64,000 bases of DNA, from contig JAGQDJ010000051.1 of NCBI GenBank assembly GCA_022885665.1, positions 186,001-250,000 of the forward strand, written 5' to 3'. Under the pieces are notes generated by a model. The model was not told where the DNA came from. It ran no database searches and saw only the letters and a list, made by a program, of their open reading frames with translations. This DNA is from Triops longicaudatus (Eukaryota > Arthropoda > Branchiopoda > Notostraca > Triopsidae). The position numbers and the translations under genes are program-made. Of this stretch, positions 1-12,640 are shown piece after piece. Position 1 is the first letter of the stretch. The number at the start of each line of letters is the position of its first letter.

Positions 1-3000
1 TCTCACAAAAAATCACATGTAACACAGAAGTGTACGCATATCTGAACAAATGGAGTAAGCTTCGCGCACGTTAGATCCCCGGTTATAAAAAAGAAAGACC
101 TGAGCAAGTTCACGAAAAGTGCATTTGCTCAATCAAAATCAATTTCATACCATGTCTGTCAATAAGTCAAAATCAATAAAATGAAAACTGAAGTGTTTCA
201 CGTAGCAGTCACTTCGATTTCGAAGTATTAAAAACAGTTGCTTCAATAAAAGAGTTAAATTCAAAAATCGCACACATAAACTCAAGTGAAAGTTAAGTTC
301 GGATTACGTCCACACATAAACGAAACATGCAAGTACGATATTCTGAAACTTCCCTTTCTGCTTTACAAACGCTTGAGTTCAAGCTTAGGACGAGAAAATA
401 TCCGATTATTTAATTTCCCATGTCTATCTCACTATTCTCGTCTCTTGCGCACGATTTCTGCTTTTTCTTATTTCCTGGTCGCAACCGTCCCAATTCTGTT
501 TGATTTAAGAAAGTACGAAAAAGCGAAAGGTTCCAGAGGACGAACAGATTGAAAAACGCCATTGCAACGTTTCACAACCAGTTGGCTCAGGCCAACTCAA
601 GACAAATCCAGACCTCTTGCTGTGTTAAAAGTTTTAAAGGACATTTGCCAACCTTCTCTGAAGGTGAGCTAGCTTAGCTCACTTAAAACTCCTTCACGAA
701 GACGAAATCGTGTAGGATGGCATTGATCATCAAAATGTCCCCCATAACCAAAGCGCAAACTTTCTCTTTCACACAATTCGACCACGATCAAGGGCACGTG
801 ACTCATCATGTGTTTTGCTTTCGTAACTTTTTGGCACACCAACTTTGTGTCTCCAAATCGATGAGAAATCTACACCTGGCCTCAACGCTTACGTTCCAAT
901 ATCTTTCTTTCGAATTCTTTCTTCACTAAATTGATTGAGTTGTTGAAACGAAACAAACTGAGATAAAAATTCTTGACAATACGATCTTTTACAACGCACT
1001 ATCTCAGGGGAAAAACTAGAATATTCGTAGCAATTAGAGAGAAATAAGGCAAACATTCTAAGAATGAATTTCAGGGAAAGATAGGTTTACAGCCATGTAA
1101 ATAGGAATGGTTCTTACCCAAAAAATGACGTTAAATCCAAATATGACATATTTGAGGCAGCAGGAAACCTCACTATGGTCACGCCGATATTTCCTGGTGG
1201 GCATTTTTCATTTACAAGACTTGCCACTTCCCACACATGCACTTGAATGGAACTGAAAAAGGCAAACGGATGAGGTGGCCCGCAAAAACCGAGTGCTCAT
1301 TATCTGGAAATCCTTCGTGGCTACACGGAAATCGTAGGAGATGAAGGAGATTTACTTTCCTTGGAGAATTATTGTGATGCTGACGGTTTTTGAGTCATGG
1401 GGACGAGATTTTAGACAATGAGATCATTTGGTATTTACACATTCCGTAAAGCACACTGAGAGGAATCGTAAGTGATTAAATGGAAACTTGGTCAAACTTA
1501 ATATTAAGTAAATGTGTTGGTTTAATGAATTGGATGGTAAACAAAGGAGATTCATAACACAAAGAGAACTTGTCTGCACAACCATCCAACCCGCAGGTTG
1601 TGACTGACGTGACTGGTTCGGTGTTCGGAACCCGGATCACCATGCGACCCGAACTGCGAGTTCCTCAAAAGGAAGGCGGTCTCATGTATACAAACGAGTT
1701 CTGATAATAGGAACTAGCTGGATATAGTGGATACCCGCGGATGATGGAGGCGGTCTTGGTAATTCGCGAGAAGGGAAATTCGGCTACAGCAAAGCTACAT
1801 ACACTTACTTAAAAGCTTCTGATATTTCCTGAAAATCCTAGGAATTAGCACACAGAGCCAACTTTAATTTCACGTCTATTTATTGCTGGTAACAAAGAGA
1901 CAAACGAACAAATAAGAAGAACAATATAACGAGGTGTAATAGGTCAATAGACTGACACAAATATTGTTGCGTTTAGTGATGTTCTTGCTTGTAACTATAA
2001 AAATAAAGGGCAATACTTGAAAGCCTACGCCTCGCAATTCATAAAAAATGGACCAAATCTGCTTTTTTGTGATTTGCCGGTTCCGCCGTTTTTTCGTCAT
2101 TGGTGGTGTTAAGCTAGCGTTGTAACGGTTCACAATGAAAAAAAAAAACTTATTTTCGTAACGTATTGTAAAAGTGAAAAACTATAAAAATTAATGAAAA
2201 AATTCAGTCAGTTAAACTTCAGTTAATTTTGGTTGGAGGCCTATAATTGTGTTAGAAACGATTATTTTATTGTGATGTTTATGTGTAACCCGTGTTGCGC
2301 GCAGTTTCCGGAATATCCTGTAATGGCGTCAATTTTTGCGATTTGCAGGCGAAGGAAAAACTCATGGCAAAGGACAGTCTTAACGAGTCTTTGACGGAGA
2401 AAGTTACCAAGCTTATTGGCCTCTTCTTCATTTCTCTTCGCATTACATGAGGACATGCAAAAATGCATTACACGCTCTTTACAGCTTTACTGGATTTCAA
2501 CAATTTATTAAACTCGGCAAGTGTTAAAACGGTTATAAAATTTGTTGTTGGTTTCTGCAACGGATTTTTAGTAAATCAGTCACACGCTTTCTAGCGTTTA
2601 ACGAGTTTTCAGTTTGATGAATATGGTGTCTGAAAATGCAATTATTTTAGCACGATTTCGTGTATTATCGCTTTATAAAACTAAAGGAAATGCGTGTTCG
2701 ACAATTGTAAGGAAAATCTTGCAAATTTTTATGGCGCGATTTTAGTGCTAACCACGATTAGAGAACTTTAGAGTCTCGTGACTTGCTATCGTAAAATATT
2801 TTCCCGTTCCAAATTTCGTGACAACTTATCCTGACACGTTGAATTGAAAGTATCGTCAAGTTTGCATTTGCTTCATAAGGGACTGCCCAAACGTCTTTCA
2901 ATTGGTTTTGTAAGGAAACCTGCAATACCCTATAATTTTTTACGCAATCTTAGTTCATTTTACTACCTTTTTGTTTCACGAAATCGTATAGTTTCGAGAG

Positions 3001-3969
3001 CCCACTAACTGTATGTTCTACAATGTAACGTTTAGTCTAATTGAAAACCCCTTTATTCTCGTTTATTCGTACAATTGGAGTTGTTCATAAATGGAATTGT
3101 CCATAAGTTCCTGGGACAGCTCTACTACCAAACTTCATTACTGGCGTCCCAGAATTTCTCGCCAGTCAATCCAAGCACTGGAATTGTCTTTTGGTCCATG
3201 GCTGGTGCAGTTAAACCCCGCCCATTTGGCCTCATCCCATTCCCTTTGACTCGCATGGGAAACGCGACGAAGGAAAATAAACAAGGAAAAGTGTCAAGTC
3301 TAGTCTCCTAAAATCAGTTCCGTGGCCTGGAGTATCGCTAATTCTAGTTTCAGTGAAATCAAGCACTTCTAAAGTAATTCTTTCTAGTGTTTTCAGTGAA
3401 ATTTGGCTGATTCTCGCTCCGTCATTTTCCTTACTTTCTACAAACACTTCCTGTGAATTTCTGAGAATCTTTACTTACAAATACTTATTAGAAGCAAGGA
3501 GCTTCAATATCTCTATGAAAAAGTAGAACTCGTCATTATGAAGCGCTGTCTTCGTCACAATTGAATTTATTTGTGGAATCTTTTTAAGTTTATAATGCAA
3601 AAAGGAAACTAGCAACTGTTTAGCGGTCAGATGGCCTTTCACGTGCAACTTTTTCCACCAGATTTTCTTGGGTTTCAAACCTGTCATACATTGAAAAATT
3701 ACGTTTGGAATAGTCAGAAAAGTTTGTTAGAATCGGAGACTAATATGCGTGTCTTGTTTTCTCTTCACAGGGGCAGATCTTCGCGTAGGTCAAGAGAACC
3801 TCCAGGAAAGGAGGTGGGTAAGGTATTTTTTACATATTAGGAAGTCAGTCATGGAACTCGAAAAGGAGGTCAAGACATTGTGAATGCAGAGCGCTTAGCG
3901 GAAGCGCTCGTACTTGTCTCATATCACTGCAATTTAACCTGGTGTTTGAAAATTCACGTACCAAAGAAA
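1..3969. other. Upstream region without a recognisable gene
   Basis: I see no conserved protein, RNA gene or repeat here. The open frames are short, lie in AT-rich sequence and have no family resemblance. The stretch ending near 3823, with an acceptor-like pyrimidine tract ending in AG near 3770 and a GTAAGG donor-like site near 3817, could be a non-coding 5' exon of the downstream RING-CH gene. This is only inference from splice-like signals. Confidence 0.4.
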
Positions 3970-6900
3970 ATGCCACTCGTAGAGGTTTTAGTTTCACCTA
4001 CTGCAACTCCGGTACCCAAAGATGCTGAAGAGGTAAGAAGAAAACTACCAAAAGAAGTCACTGATTTTTAAAAAGAATATACGAAAGAAAATTGCCGGAA
4101 ACAATACCAATTTTATTTGACAAGAAAAATTCGGAAAAAGAGGATAATTAGAGTCGTTGAAGGAGATCAACGTGGCTAATTTTAACTAATTTTGTCCTTT
4201 TGTCGTTGCTAGGGAGCGGGGCCTTCGTCTCCTTTGCTCCCCTTGGAAGCAAATACGCTAAGAAGCTCAACGTCGTCAGTGTATCAAGACTTTTGTCGGT
4301 GTGTTTTAAATAAGATTCACATTTGCGGTGATCATGCACATGATGGGGTTTAAACTTTCTGCTTTTGCGAGTAGGATTTGTCACTGTGAAGCCGAACCTG
4401 ATGCTCCGCTCGTGGCTCCCTGTTACTGTGCCGGTACTTTACGCTATGTCCATCAAAGCTGCCTCCAGCGATGGATCAAATCCTCTGATATTAGATGTTG
4501 CGAGCTCTGCAAGTACCAGTTCCGGATGCAAACCAAAGTTAAACCTTTTAAAGAAGTACGATCCTCCTTATACAAAGCTAAACTTTATCTTCCGTTTAGG
4601 GAAGAAAAAAATTAAAATGTATTTTGTTTACATATTTCGTTCATTATTGCGTATCTATTTATTATGAGGCGCGGCTTTTCTGTTGAATGAAGCATTTATT
4701 TTTTATGTTGTATTTTGCTAACTCATAGTTGTATTTATTTACATGTATTGTTTATTTATTTGGTGTATTTTGCTTAATTTATTACTCTCTTTTAACTACG
4801 TATCTCTTTACCTTATTTGTTTTATTAGAATGCAATGTGAGCCCAGGCCGTTGTAATTCTGTATTTTGTGGAAGCTAATTGTCATGTATGTGTTTGATAG
4901 CATTGTACAAGAACTATTGTTGTCTAAGTATTTTATTTATTTTGTATTTCTGTATAGTAAAAACTCGTTTTTTCTTGTTGTAGTGGGAAAAGCTTGATAT
5001 GTCTCCACTGGAACGGAGAAAGCTGGCATGCAGTGTCAGTTTTCACGCCATAGCCTTCACCTGCGTGGTTTGGTCGTTGTACGTCTTGGTAGACAGATCC
5101 GCAGAAGAATTGTCGCTCGGAATGCTTGAGTGGCCCTTTTGGACCAAATTAGTCGTCGTCGCGATAGGATTTACAGGTGTGGTAACTGTTTTCTAAATAG
5201 CGTTTACAAAGTTTTTATGTTGGGAACGCTCGAATTCTTTGAGTACTGCGTCAGATTTATAGTTGAAGAGCCTTGTGACGTCACGATACACAACTGGTGA
5301 TGTGCCATAGTGCAAACAATCAATATTGGCAATGAATAAATGCCGCAGAAATTGTACTACGTTGCACTTAGAAAGCGCTGTCCCTTGAAACATAGCATGG
5401 TCGCACTTTGTACTGGAATAACAGTTGAGGTTGGTGCTGCATTTTGTGCAAATGCTGGGTCAAGTTCATCAACTCGAAAAAATAAAAAATGCAATCATTC
5501 ATATCTCTTTTGCCGGATTGATCATTTCGATCATTAATTAATGTTTGTAGATCTAATCCAAATTTGTGGAATTTCTGGAGAGATAGGTCTGAATATAATA
5601 GGGCGTGTTCCACGTACTTTCACCGCTTAGCGGAGCGCCACAACGTAACTTTCGAAGCTAGGCTATTTACATCTTAGCATGGCGTACACGCCAGTGTTCA
5701 TCGAAGACTATTTGAAGTGTCGACATACGGAGTAAGAAAGGACAAGGAAGGGCAAGTAACAAGAGTGTGAGCAAAAGTGGAATGAATAGAATATAGACAA
5801 CATTCCGAAGAACAACGCTTGTGAATGAATTTGTAGCACTTTACACGCAGGAAACATCGGCACTTGACAGAATTCTCGTTTCTGACACCCGTAACTTATT
5901 GTTCTGCAAGAAAAAGCTGAACTTCTAAAGAAATGCCATTTCCTAAGCTCAACTGGGAAAAGATAGCTTGAATGTGTTTTTTTTCGGATGTTGCTGGTAC
6001 GTAGGACAAATAAGTTTTTCAGTTATTTTTTTGTCTGTTTTCAAACTGAAGAAGAATAAAGCAGAAATCAATCACACTTGAAAATAAAATAGAACAACTA
6101 TGTACGTGTCCGCGCACAGATGTAAATAAACTGTAGCGTAGCTTAAGAAGTTACGCCGGTGGCGTGCCAAGCGGTGAAACCATATGGAATACGCCCTATA
6201 GTTCAACTCAAATTCGATCCGATCAAATACGTCATTCGAGAAGAAAACGTTCTGTAGGCTTTTACCTATAGAGTTTTTACCAAATTCACTAGTGTCATCT
6301 ATTGAAGCCACTGAAACTAAAAGTTCGCCGTTAGACAATTACGAGCCTTTCACTTCGACCAACAAAGAAAAAGCAAGGGGGAACGAGGGGAATCTCAGTG
6401 GAGCCTTATGGTGCCTACCAGTGCTTTAGCATCTAATGGCGGATTTCGCACTTTCTAGCCGTTGAGGGCGTAATTTGGTAAAACTCAATGGAGAGCAACT
6501 TAATCGTTCTTAAACGATTCGGTTTTATTACTTGTAGCTAATCATACACGAAGTGCATTGCGTCATATTTTGACTGGTACCAAATCTAGCAATCCTGGAT
6601 ACCTGGTGGCATTAACTTTCCCGCCATTTCGAACTAATACAGTGGCTGCTGATATAATTCGTACCTTACCTTGACGGCAAAAGATACCTTTAAATTTTTT
6701 GTCAAAGCGTCTGAATTGAGCAAAGAAATGCTTTCCGGGGAAGGTCAATCCCGTCCGGTAGGTAAAAATGCGATCCGATTCAAAAGATTCTTATCAGAAA
6801 AAAATTCACAGTATGCAGGTCAAATTCTTTCTAGAAAAATCTAAACACTTAATAAAACAGTACTACGTGTTTCCTTTTTCGTTCTTGGTTGTTGAATTCT

Positions 6901-7368
6901 ACGATTAATTATGCCTTTCTTTGTCTTTCAGGAGGGTTGGTTTTCATGTACGTGCAGTGTACGATGTACGCAACGTTGTGTAAGCGGTGGCGGGCGTACA
7001 ACCGAATAATTTTGGTACAAAATGCGCCCGATTGTCAAGTACGGACTCGAGGCCGCCAACCGGCGTCACCAAGCGAACCAGAAGAGTGCAGAACGCCGCG
7101 GTCGTTGTGGAGCACGTCGCGGTGGCGGAGCGACAAATGTAATGACGAAGAAGGAAAAAGTGGAATCGTGGCCACCGTGTCCGGTTCCTCGATGGCCATG
7201 TCCACACCGGAGCAAGTTGTTGGGGAATTGGCCATGTGGGAAACTAGTGTGGATGTGCCCAGCTTTCCTTCTCAAGAAGAATTGGCTTCATTGTTGGATG
7301 TAAGATCCACCCTTCATTACATTGAAGAAGCCAAACAGGACGTTGTGACAGTCGAGTCTCAAATTTAA
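3970..7368 (+). CDS. MARCH1/MARCH8-like membrane-associated RING-CH E3 ubiquitin ligase
   Basis: Five exons join in frame: 3970-4032, 4213-4298, 4375-4555, 4984-5176 and 6932-7368. They total 960 nt and encode 319 residues. All introns are GT-AG and phases match (0, 2, 0, 1). The RING-CH domain (C4HC3) has ligands C49, C52, C66, C68, H76, C79, C92 and C95; the first cysteine and the next arginine are brought together only by splicing. Two membrane segments follow at about 127-146 and 165-185, separated by a short loop containing EWPFWTK, as in vertebrate MARCH1/8. Members of that family sit in endosomal and plasma membranes and ubiquitinate membrane proteins such as transferrin receptor or MHC class II. 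The ATG at 3970 has a good context (A at -3), and the frame upstream has only a GTG. The tail of about 135 residues after the second membrane segment is Ser/Thr/Glu-rich and not conserved. The last intron hosts a transposon copy. Identification as MARCH1/8 class is firm; which paralogue is unclear. Confidence 0.93.
5600..6198. mobile_element. MITE-like element, copy 1, with about 65-70 bp terminal inverted repeats
   Basis: The left end begins GGGCGTGTTCCACGTACTTT and the right end is its imperfect reverse complement, finishing ATGGAATACGCCCTA. The same ends and interior (for example the AGTAAC(A)AAGGACA(A/G)GGAAG stretch) occur in the split copy at 8568-15405. It carries no coding frame of note and lies inside the last intron of the RING-CH gene. 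The superfamily is unassigned because I could not define a convincing target-site duplication; TATA-like bases flank the right end. It is a non-autonomous DNA element by structure. Confidence 0.75.
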
Positions 7369-8567
7369 CGATCGAATATTACTATTATGATACGATTATT
7401 ACTACCTTTTATTTTTCTAAAAGATCTTGCCTCAATGTGCAAAAGTATGAATGGTGACGGAAGAGTGGGAATGGTTATAAGTAACCAGTGCCTGCGAGTT
7501 GTTTTTCTGAACAATCTGCCACCAATTCCTATGTTCTTCTGCAAAGATCTGCGAATATTTAGTCTCATTTCGGATTTAAAAATTCTTACTCCTAGTCAAA
7601 AGAAAAAAAAAACAAATTACATTTTTGGAGGGAATACGTCAGCGAAATCGGGGAACAAAGACAATTGCGGAGATCCTGTGATAATGCTGATTAGTAATTA
7701 ATGGAAAAATAATCGATTCAGTATCCCGGTAAACTTGTGTTGTTTTCCCGGTTTTGATTTGGCTCTATTAAAAACCATGTATACTAGGACCAAGTTTAAT
7801 TTTACAATTTTTGGTTTCGCCAAAGGAATCCGTCCCTTTGTGTAAGCTGGGAGAGAACATTCTGCACTTTTTTTTTATTTAATTGCTGTCATGCTTTACT
7901 TTACCAAAACATAAAGGAAAGGTATAATGAGTTGCTTCAAATTACAGTTGCCGACTTAAAGAAAATCCAGTTGGTTGTGACTACACGGTGCGTAGTGTTC
8001 TGGGAGAATGAATACTTAAAAAGAAGAGAATTGTGTTGTAGGGTTTAATGGATTCAATGTAGTGAACGTGGGCACATTTTCCATGTAAAGATAATTAAGG
8101 AGTGTGCTAATTTTTAAAGCCATGCTTATGTATTACTAAAGATTTACTAAATACAGTTATAATCATGGTCGAATCAAGCACAGTGAAGAGTACACCACAA
8201 TGAAGAATACGTTTCTTAAAACGTATTGAAAAAACGAACGATGACACTTGTCAGTTCCAATCTTAATTCAGACAGATATCTCATCCACCTCCACTTCCCT
8301 TTATTTATGTAATCTCTTTTCCCATGAATTGAGATACTTTTTTATTTTAAAGTGTTATCGCATAAGAATGGAAATTACCTATTATTATTTCAAACATTGC
8401 TTGTGAATTATCTCTTCTCCTATTAAATAGAAAACTGCATCAGTCTATGAATCTGAAATATACGGAACCATCAATAGGCTGCGCCTACGATGATTGATAA
8501 ATTTTTTTAAAAAAAGTACGCCATTGGAAATCGTAGCTACTACGTCGTTGAAAGGAATATGGCAAAC
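7369..8567. other. Intergenic, 3' flank of the RING-CH gene
   Basis: This holds the presumed 3' UTR and spacer. It is AT-rich with short homopolymers and no recognisable coding, RNA or repeat signal. Confidence 0.5.
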
Positions 8568-8794
8568 AGGGCGTATTCCATGTACTTTCACCGCTTGGAA
8601 CGCCACCGGTATAACTTTCTGAGCTAGGCTACCGTTTGTTTATATCTGAGCATGATTTATACGTCAGTATCAAGTGTTTATCAAACAATATTTGGAATAT
8701 AGACACATGGAGTAACAAAGGACAGGGAAGAACAAGTAACAAGCAATTGAGCCAAAGTGGAGTGAACAAAACAGAGACCTCCGAAGGACGCAAC

Positions 8795-8932
8795 TGTAAC
8801 GTATTAGGCTGTATTGTACCAGCAACAAGGAAAACGACTAACCCTATACAGTGTGGAAAACATCAATATTGTCACGTCAATTTTCCACACGTGTATTGTT
8901 TTCACATACAACTCCAAGAATAGGTACTCAGT
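8795..8932 (-). repeat. Gypsy 3' LTR (left on the + strand)
   Basis: It starts TGTAACGTATTAGGCTGTAT on the + strand and matches the right LTR for about 80 bp, then diverges, with partial similarity returning at the far end (around CACATACAACTCC). It appears about 50 bp shorter than its partner. The inner boundary is uncertain by several bases. Confidence 0.7.
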
Positions 8933-8946
8933 ACTCCCCTTCTCTA
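8933..8946 (-). other. Candidate polypurine tract of the gypsy element
   Basis: On the minus strand a purine run AGAGAAGGGGAG lies immediately before the 3' LTR, where plus-strand priming occurs in LTR retrotransposons. This is positional inference. Confidence 0.5.
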
Positions 8947-8982
8947 GCTCAAAAGCCCCACTGACCTAACTCAAAACCCCAG

Positions 8983-9306
8983 CTAACTCTCTGTGTAGTT
9001 TATTCCCCTTTTATAACCTTCGGCCTCGCTACCCCCCACCAGGTGCAACGAGCACCAGTTCTCAACGCCCTTTTTCATTCCTGGCCAATAAAATCGGGAA
9101 CGCAGCTTAAGTAAAATCTTCGTGCTTCCCATATGCGCACCAGAGTTTCCGCCGTGATAGTTACTCAGAAGCTCTCCTTGTTTTCCTTTAGGTACCAGAG
9201 GTAGGTACCGACACCCATCAGCAGACAACCATTTACGATAAAGCCCCCCATTAAAAAACTTTATATTCTTCCTTTGCGTCCAGTAACTACGCAATGTCGG
9301 ACTCAA
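8983..9306 (-). pseudogene. Gypsy integrase N-terminal fragment
   Basis: The frame keeps the first part of the integrase zinc-binding domain: two histidines in a HGGNSGAH context, an FYWPGM motif and the first cysteine. The second cysteine and the entire DDE core are absent; after WC the frame runs into unrelated sequence and stops. It follows the RNase H fragment after a frameshift. It is a deletion remnant of the element's pol gene. Confidence 0.75.
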
Positions 9307-9311
9307 CTCCT

Positions 9312-10408
9312 TTAATTCGGCGGTTTACAGCTGGATTCCCTTAGCCATTTCTTGATTAACTCCATTTCTCCGTCCCTCAACTGAGCATCGACGACAGCAT
9401 TATCGTTAAGCAGCTCCACCTGATTCACAGCGCCATCTTGCTGGAGCCCGAGTGGCATCTCCGGCTCTCCTGTTTCCTTTTCGATGTCTGACCCTTCATG
9501 CTTACCACATTGTGAACATGGTCTTCTTGAAAGCGCATCAGCATTTCCATGCTTTGGTCCGGTTCTGTGTTCTACGGTGAACTGATATGACTCAAATAAA
9601 CTCAACCATCGCAAAATTTGTCCCGTGGGTTCCTTAGAGCTTTTTATCCATGCTACTGCACTATTATCCGTCCGAATCCTAAACGGTCTTCCAAGCAAAT
9701 AATGGCTAAACTGTAATAAAGCAAACTTAACCGCCAAAAGCTCTTTTCGTGTCACACAGTATCGAGTCTCTGGTCTCGTCAAACACCGACTCGCATAAGC
9801 TATAGGACGCTCAACACCGTCAATCTCCTGTGAAAGCACAGCTCCTAATCCAACATTACTTGCGTGGGAGTCGACAATAAAAGGCTTGGAAAGATCAGGA
9901 TAAGCTAATACAGGGGCAGAAATAAGAAAACGCTTAAGCTCTCCAAAAAATAAAATTCCTCACATAACACAGACCATTCATAGGGTACATTCACTTCAGT
10001 TAGCCGATACAAGGGCTTGGCAAAGTCAGCAAAATTCTTAACAAAACGACGATAGTATGAGGCTAAACCGAGGAAACTGTTCAACTCATCACGGTTTGTT
10101 GGACGGGGCCATTCTACTATCGCTTTCGTTTTCTCTGGATCCGTGCAAACTCCCTCCTTGCTTACCACATGCCCCAGAAAAGGTACTGAAGTGCAGAGAA
10201 GCTTACATTTTGAGGGTTTAATCTTCAAGTTAGCTTCCCCCAGTCGACAGAAAATCTCGTCCAGCCGTTGCAAATGTTCTTCGAAACTTTTACTAAAAAC
10301 AATGAGGTCATCCAGGTAAATTAAACATGTTTTCCACTGGAGACCCCTTATAACTAACTCCATTAATCTCTGAAAAGAGCTTGGGCCATTACACAACCCA
10401 AAGGGCAT
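9312..10408 (-). pseudogene. Gypsy reverse transcriptase (C-terminal part) and RNase H fragments
   Basis: The frame at 9905-10408 starts at MPFGLCNGPSSFQRLM and contains the polymerase active-site box YLDDLIVFS, then the connection region. After a frameshift the frame at 9312-9839 carries RNase H with the RPIAYASR and TDNSAVAWI motifs. These are the usual Ty3/gypsy pol domains in the usual order. Frameshifts separate the pieces, so no full polymerase could be made. Confidence 0.85.
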
Positions 10409-10489
10409 AACGTTGAACTCATACAGTCCCTCTGGAGTATGAAAAGCTGCCAGTTCTAATTGGTAATACCCACTGATCAGGTCTAAAGT

Positions 10490-11210
10490 CTAGAAATATG
10501 TTGCTCCTTGCAAAGCATCCAACGTTTCGTCAATCCTTGGTATTGGATAAGCGTCCTTAGTAGTTACTGAATTCAAGGCTCTATAGTCCACACATAACCG
10601 CAGCGAACCATCCTTTTTACGGACAATCACAATTGGTGCGCTCCAAGGACTATTCGAAGGTTCAATTACACCTTGAGCAAGCAAATCACTCACCATTGAC
10701 TCCAATTGAGGTCTCCAGTGTAGAGGGATACGTCGAGGTGGCACACGGACGGGATTGTGATTTCCGGTATGAATTTTATGCCTCATAAGTGTCGTTCGGC
10801 CCAGATCTTTAGGATGTAGAGATATCACTGAGCGTTTTTTTTTTTTTTTCAACAAACCTCTCCAATTGGTCTCTTTTTTCGGCGCACAAATTTGGGGTAT
10901 CAAAGAGGCTGACAAGATCCTTAGGATACTCAGATTTATAGGGTTCAAAAGCCGCTACTTCTTGTATTTCTGGGAGGGATACATTTTCCGTAATAGCTTG
11001 TAATTGCCCTAACCTTGTGCCTACCTTAATTGACATCTGTCGGTGATTAACGTTTATAATTCTTACAGGATTCTTTCCGTCTTTAACACTTACAAGAGCT
11101 CGAGCACACTGTACACCATTTTGAACATCAAAACCTTCGAACAACGCGGTAGGGTAGTTAAAGTCAGGAACTTCGACGACTGCCACCATTTCATACCTTG
11201 CCGGAACCCA
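10490..11210 (-). pseudogene. Gypsy protease-RT connector and N-terminal RT fragments
   Basis: The upstream frame (to about 11210) covers the spacer between protease and RT, with a PKWVPARYEMV stretch typical of chordate and invertebrate gypsy elements. It is thrown out of frame at a run of 15 T (10835-10849). The next frame carries RT motifs such as VIEPSNSPWSAPIV, VRKKDGSLRLCVDYR and AYPIPRIDETLD. A stop near 10490 separates it from the rest of RT. The left end abuts the BEL/Pao insert. Confidence 0.8.
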
Positions 11211-11229
11211 CTTTGGTGCCGTGACCAGG

Positions 11230-11901
11230 ATGGATCGCACGGAAACTAAGTCTGTTGATCGATTGAAGATCAAATCCTCTTTATTCTCTCAAACCATCGT
11301 CGGTTCTTTCGAAGCAATTAAGAAACTTGAACAAGAAGACGCCCCTGATAAAAATGAATCCGTTGCTGATCTTCTGAACTCCCTCGAAGAATTCCTTCAA
11401 GACTTGAAACATCTCTATCAAGAAATCGAAGAAAATATTCCACTTTCTGACTTCGAAGACGTCGTGAAATCACACCTAGACTCCCTCTGTACCTTTAAGC
11501 GGCAAGTAACAGAAGCTAAGCGAAGAAACAAATCTCCCCCGAATTCCTTTACCTCTTCTCGGTCTTCAAGCCCTACAAGCTTTGGATCTAGCGGTTATGC
11601 TGCTTTGCCGAAGATTAACCTTCCTACCTTTGAGGATGATATTCTACAATGGTCTGCGTTCTGGGATTCGTTCACCGCTGAAATAGATGCCAAAAAAAAA
11701 AAACACTTTTGTTTCAACTGCTTGTCGTCTGAGGGTCACTCCAAAGTTTCAGAATGTCCCTCTAAATTTTCCTGTCACCGCTGTGGAAAAAGACATCACA
11801 CAAGTCTTCATCTTGAGAAAAACACTTCTTCGGATCCTTATAATTCTGAATCAACTGCTGTACTCTTTGCTAACGTGGCCGAAACTAAACCGTCCTTTTG
11901 A
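11230..11901 (+). pseudogene. BEL/Pao gag with internal deletion
   Basis: From ATG 11230 the first about 150 residues are acidic and helical, then a LPKINLPTFEDDILQWSAFW stretch typical of the DUF1759 gag domain of BEL/Pao elements. After FTAEIDA the frame meets 12 A residues (11692-11703) and continues directly into a zinc knuckle (CFNC..GH....C, then CHRCGKRHH). In intact relatives a few hundred residues separate these parts, so a deletion has been joined at the A-run. The frame is lost at 11901. Confidence 0.8.
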
Positions 11902-12640
11902 AGGTGGCTCAAGCGAAAATCCTCCACAAGAACAATTCTTTTCGAGCAAACATTCTTTTCGACGAAGGATCGCAACGTTCTTTTTGCTACGCTTCAGTTA
12001 GCGAAAAGGCTTTGACTAAAGACTTCCGAGAGTCTTACAACTAGCATTAGCCCTTTAGGTGCTCAAACACCTCAAGTATCAACTCTCCCACTGGTTACCT
12101 TAAATATTCCCACCCTTCGTGGTGAGGATATTCCAATCAAAACTCTTCTAGTACCTTCTATCTCTACTCTTCGATTTGATCTTGATACATCTTTAAAATC
12201 CTTTGCTCACTTACAAAATCTAAACTTTGCTCACCCAAACCTTGAATCACGCTCGCTTTGTATCGATATTTTTATTGGCGCGGACTACTTCTGGTCGTTC
12301 GTTGGGGATGAAGTTATCCGAGGAACTGGCCCTGTAGCTGTAAATTCTAAATTGGGATACCTTCTCTCCGGTCCTGTATCAACTTCCTATACTCCTACTA
12401 GAAGTTGCGTGTTATTTCTAACCTGTAGTCCCTCAAACCCACTTTTTGACCTGGAATCGTTCTGGAAAGATGATAGCTCCGGTTTGCTAAACACCCCCTC
12501 CAACTCTGCGTTAAATGAGTACCAAACCACTTCGATCAACTACCGTGATGGGAAGTATGAAGCAAAACCACCTTGGCGCGCAAACCATCAATTCCTTTCG
12601 GTTAATCCGATGTAAAGGCCGTTTGTCCAATTCATCCCTT
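11902..12640 (+). pseudogene. BEL/Pao protease and N-terminal pol remnant
   Basis: After a frameshift the sequence encodes an ANILFDEGSQRSF stretch resembling the DUF1758 aspartic-protease-like domain. Further on it has DIFIGADYFW, the GYLLSGPV motif, and an INYRDGKYEAKPPWR stretch that marks the start of the A17-peptidase/RT part of BEL/Pao pol. Stops and frame changes intervene. The polymerase itself is missing: the frame jumps from here into integrase. Confidence 0.7.

Noticed and set aside
286..929. Short open frames near the left edge
   Set aside because: No conserved motif, and length is within what chance gives in this base composition.
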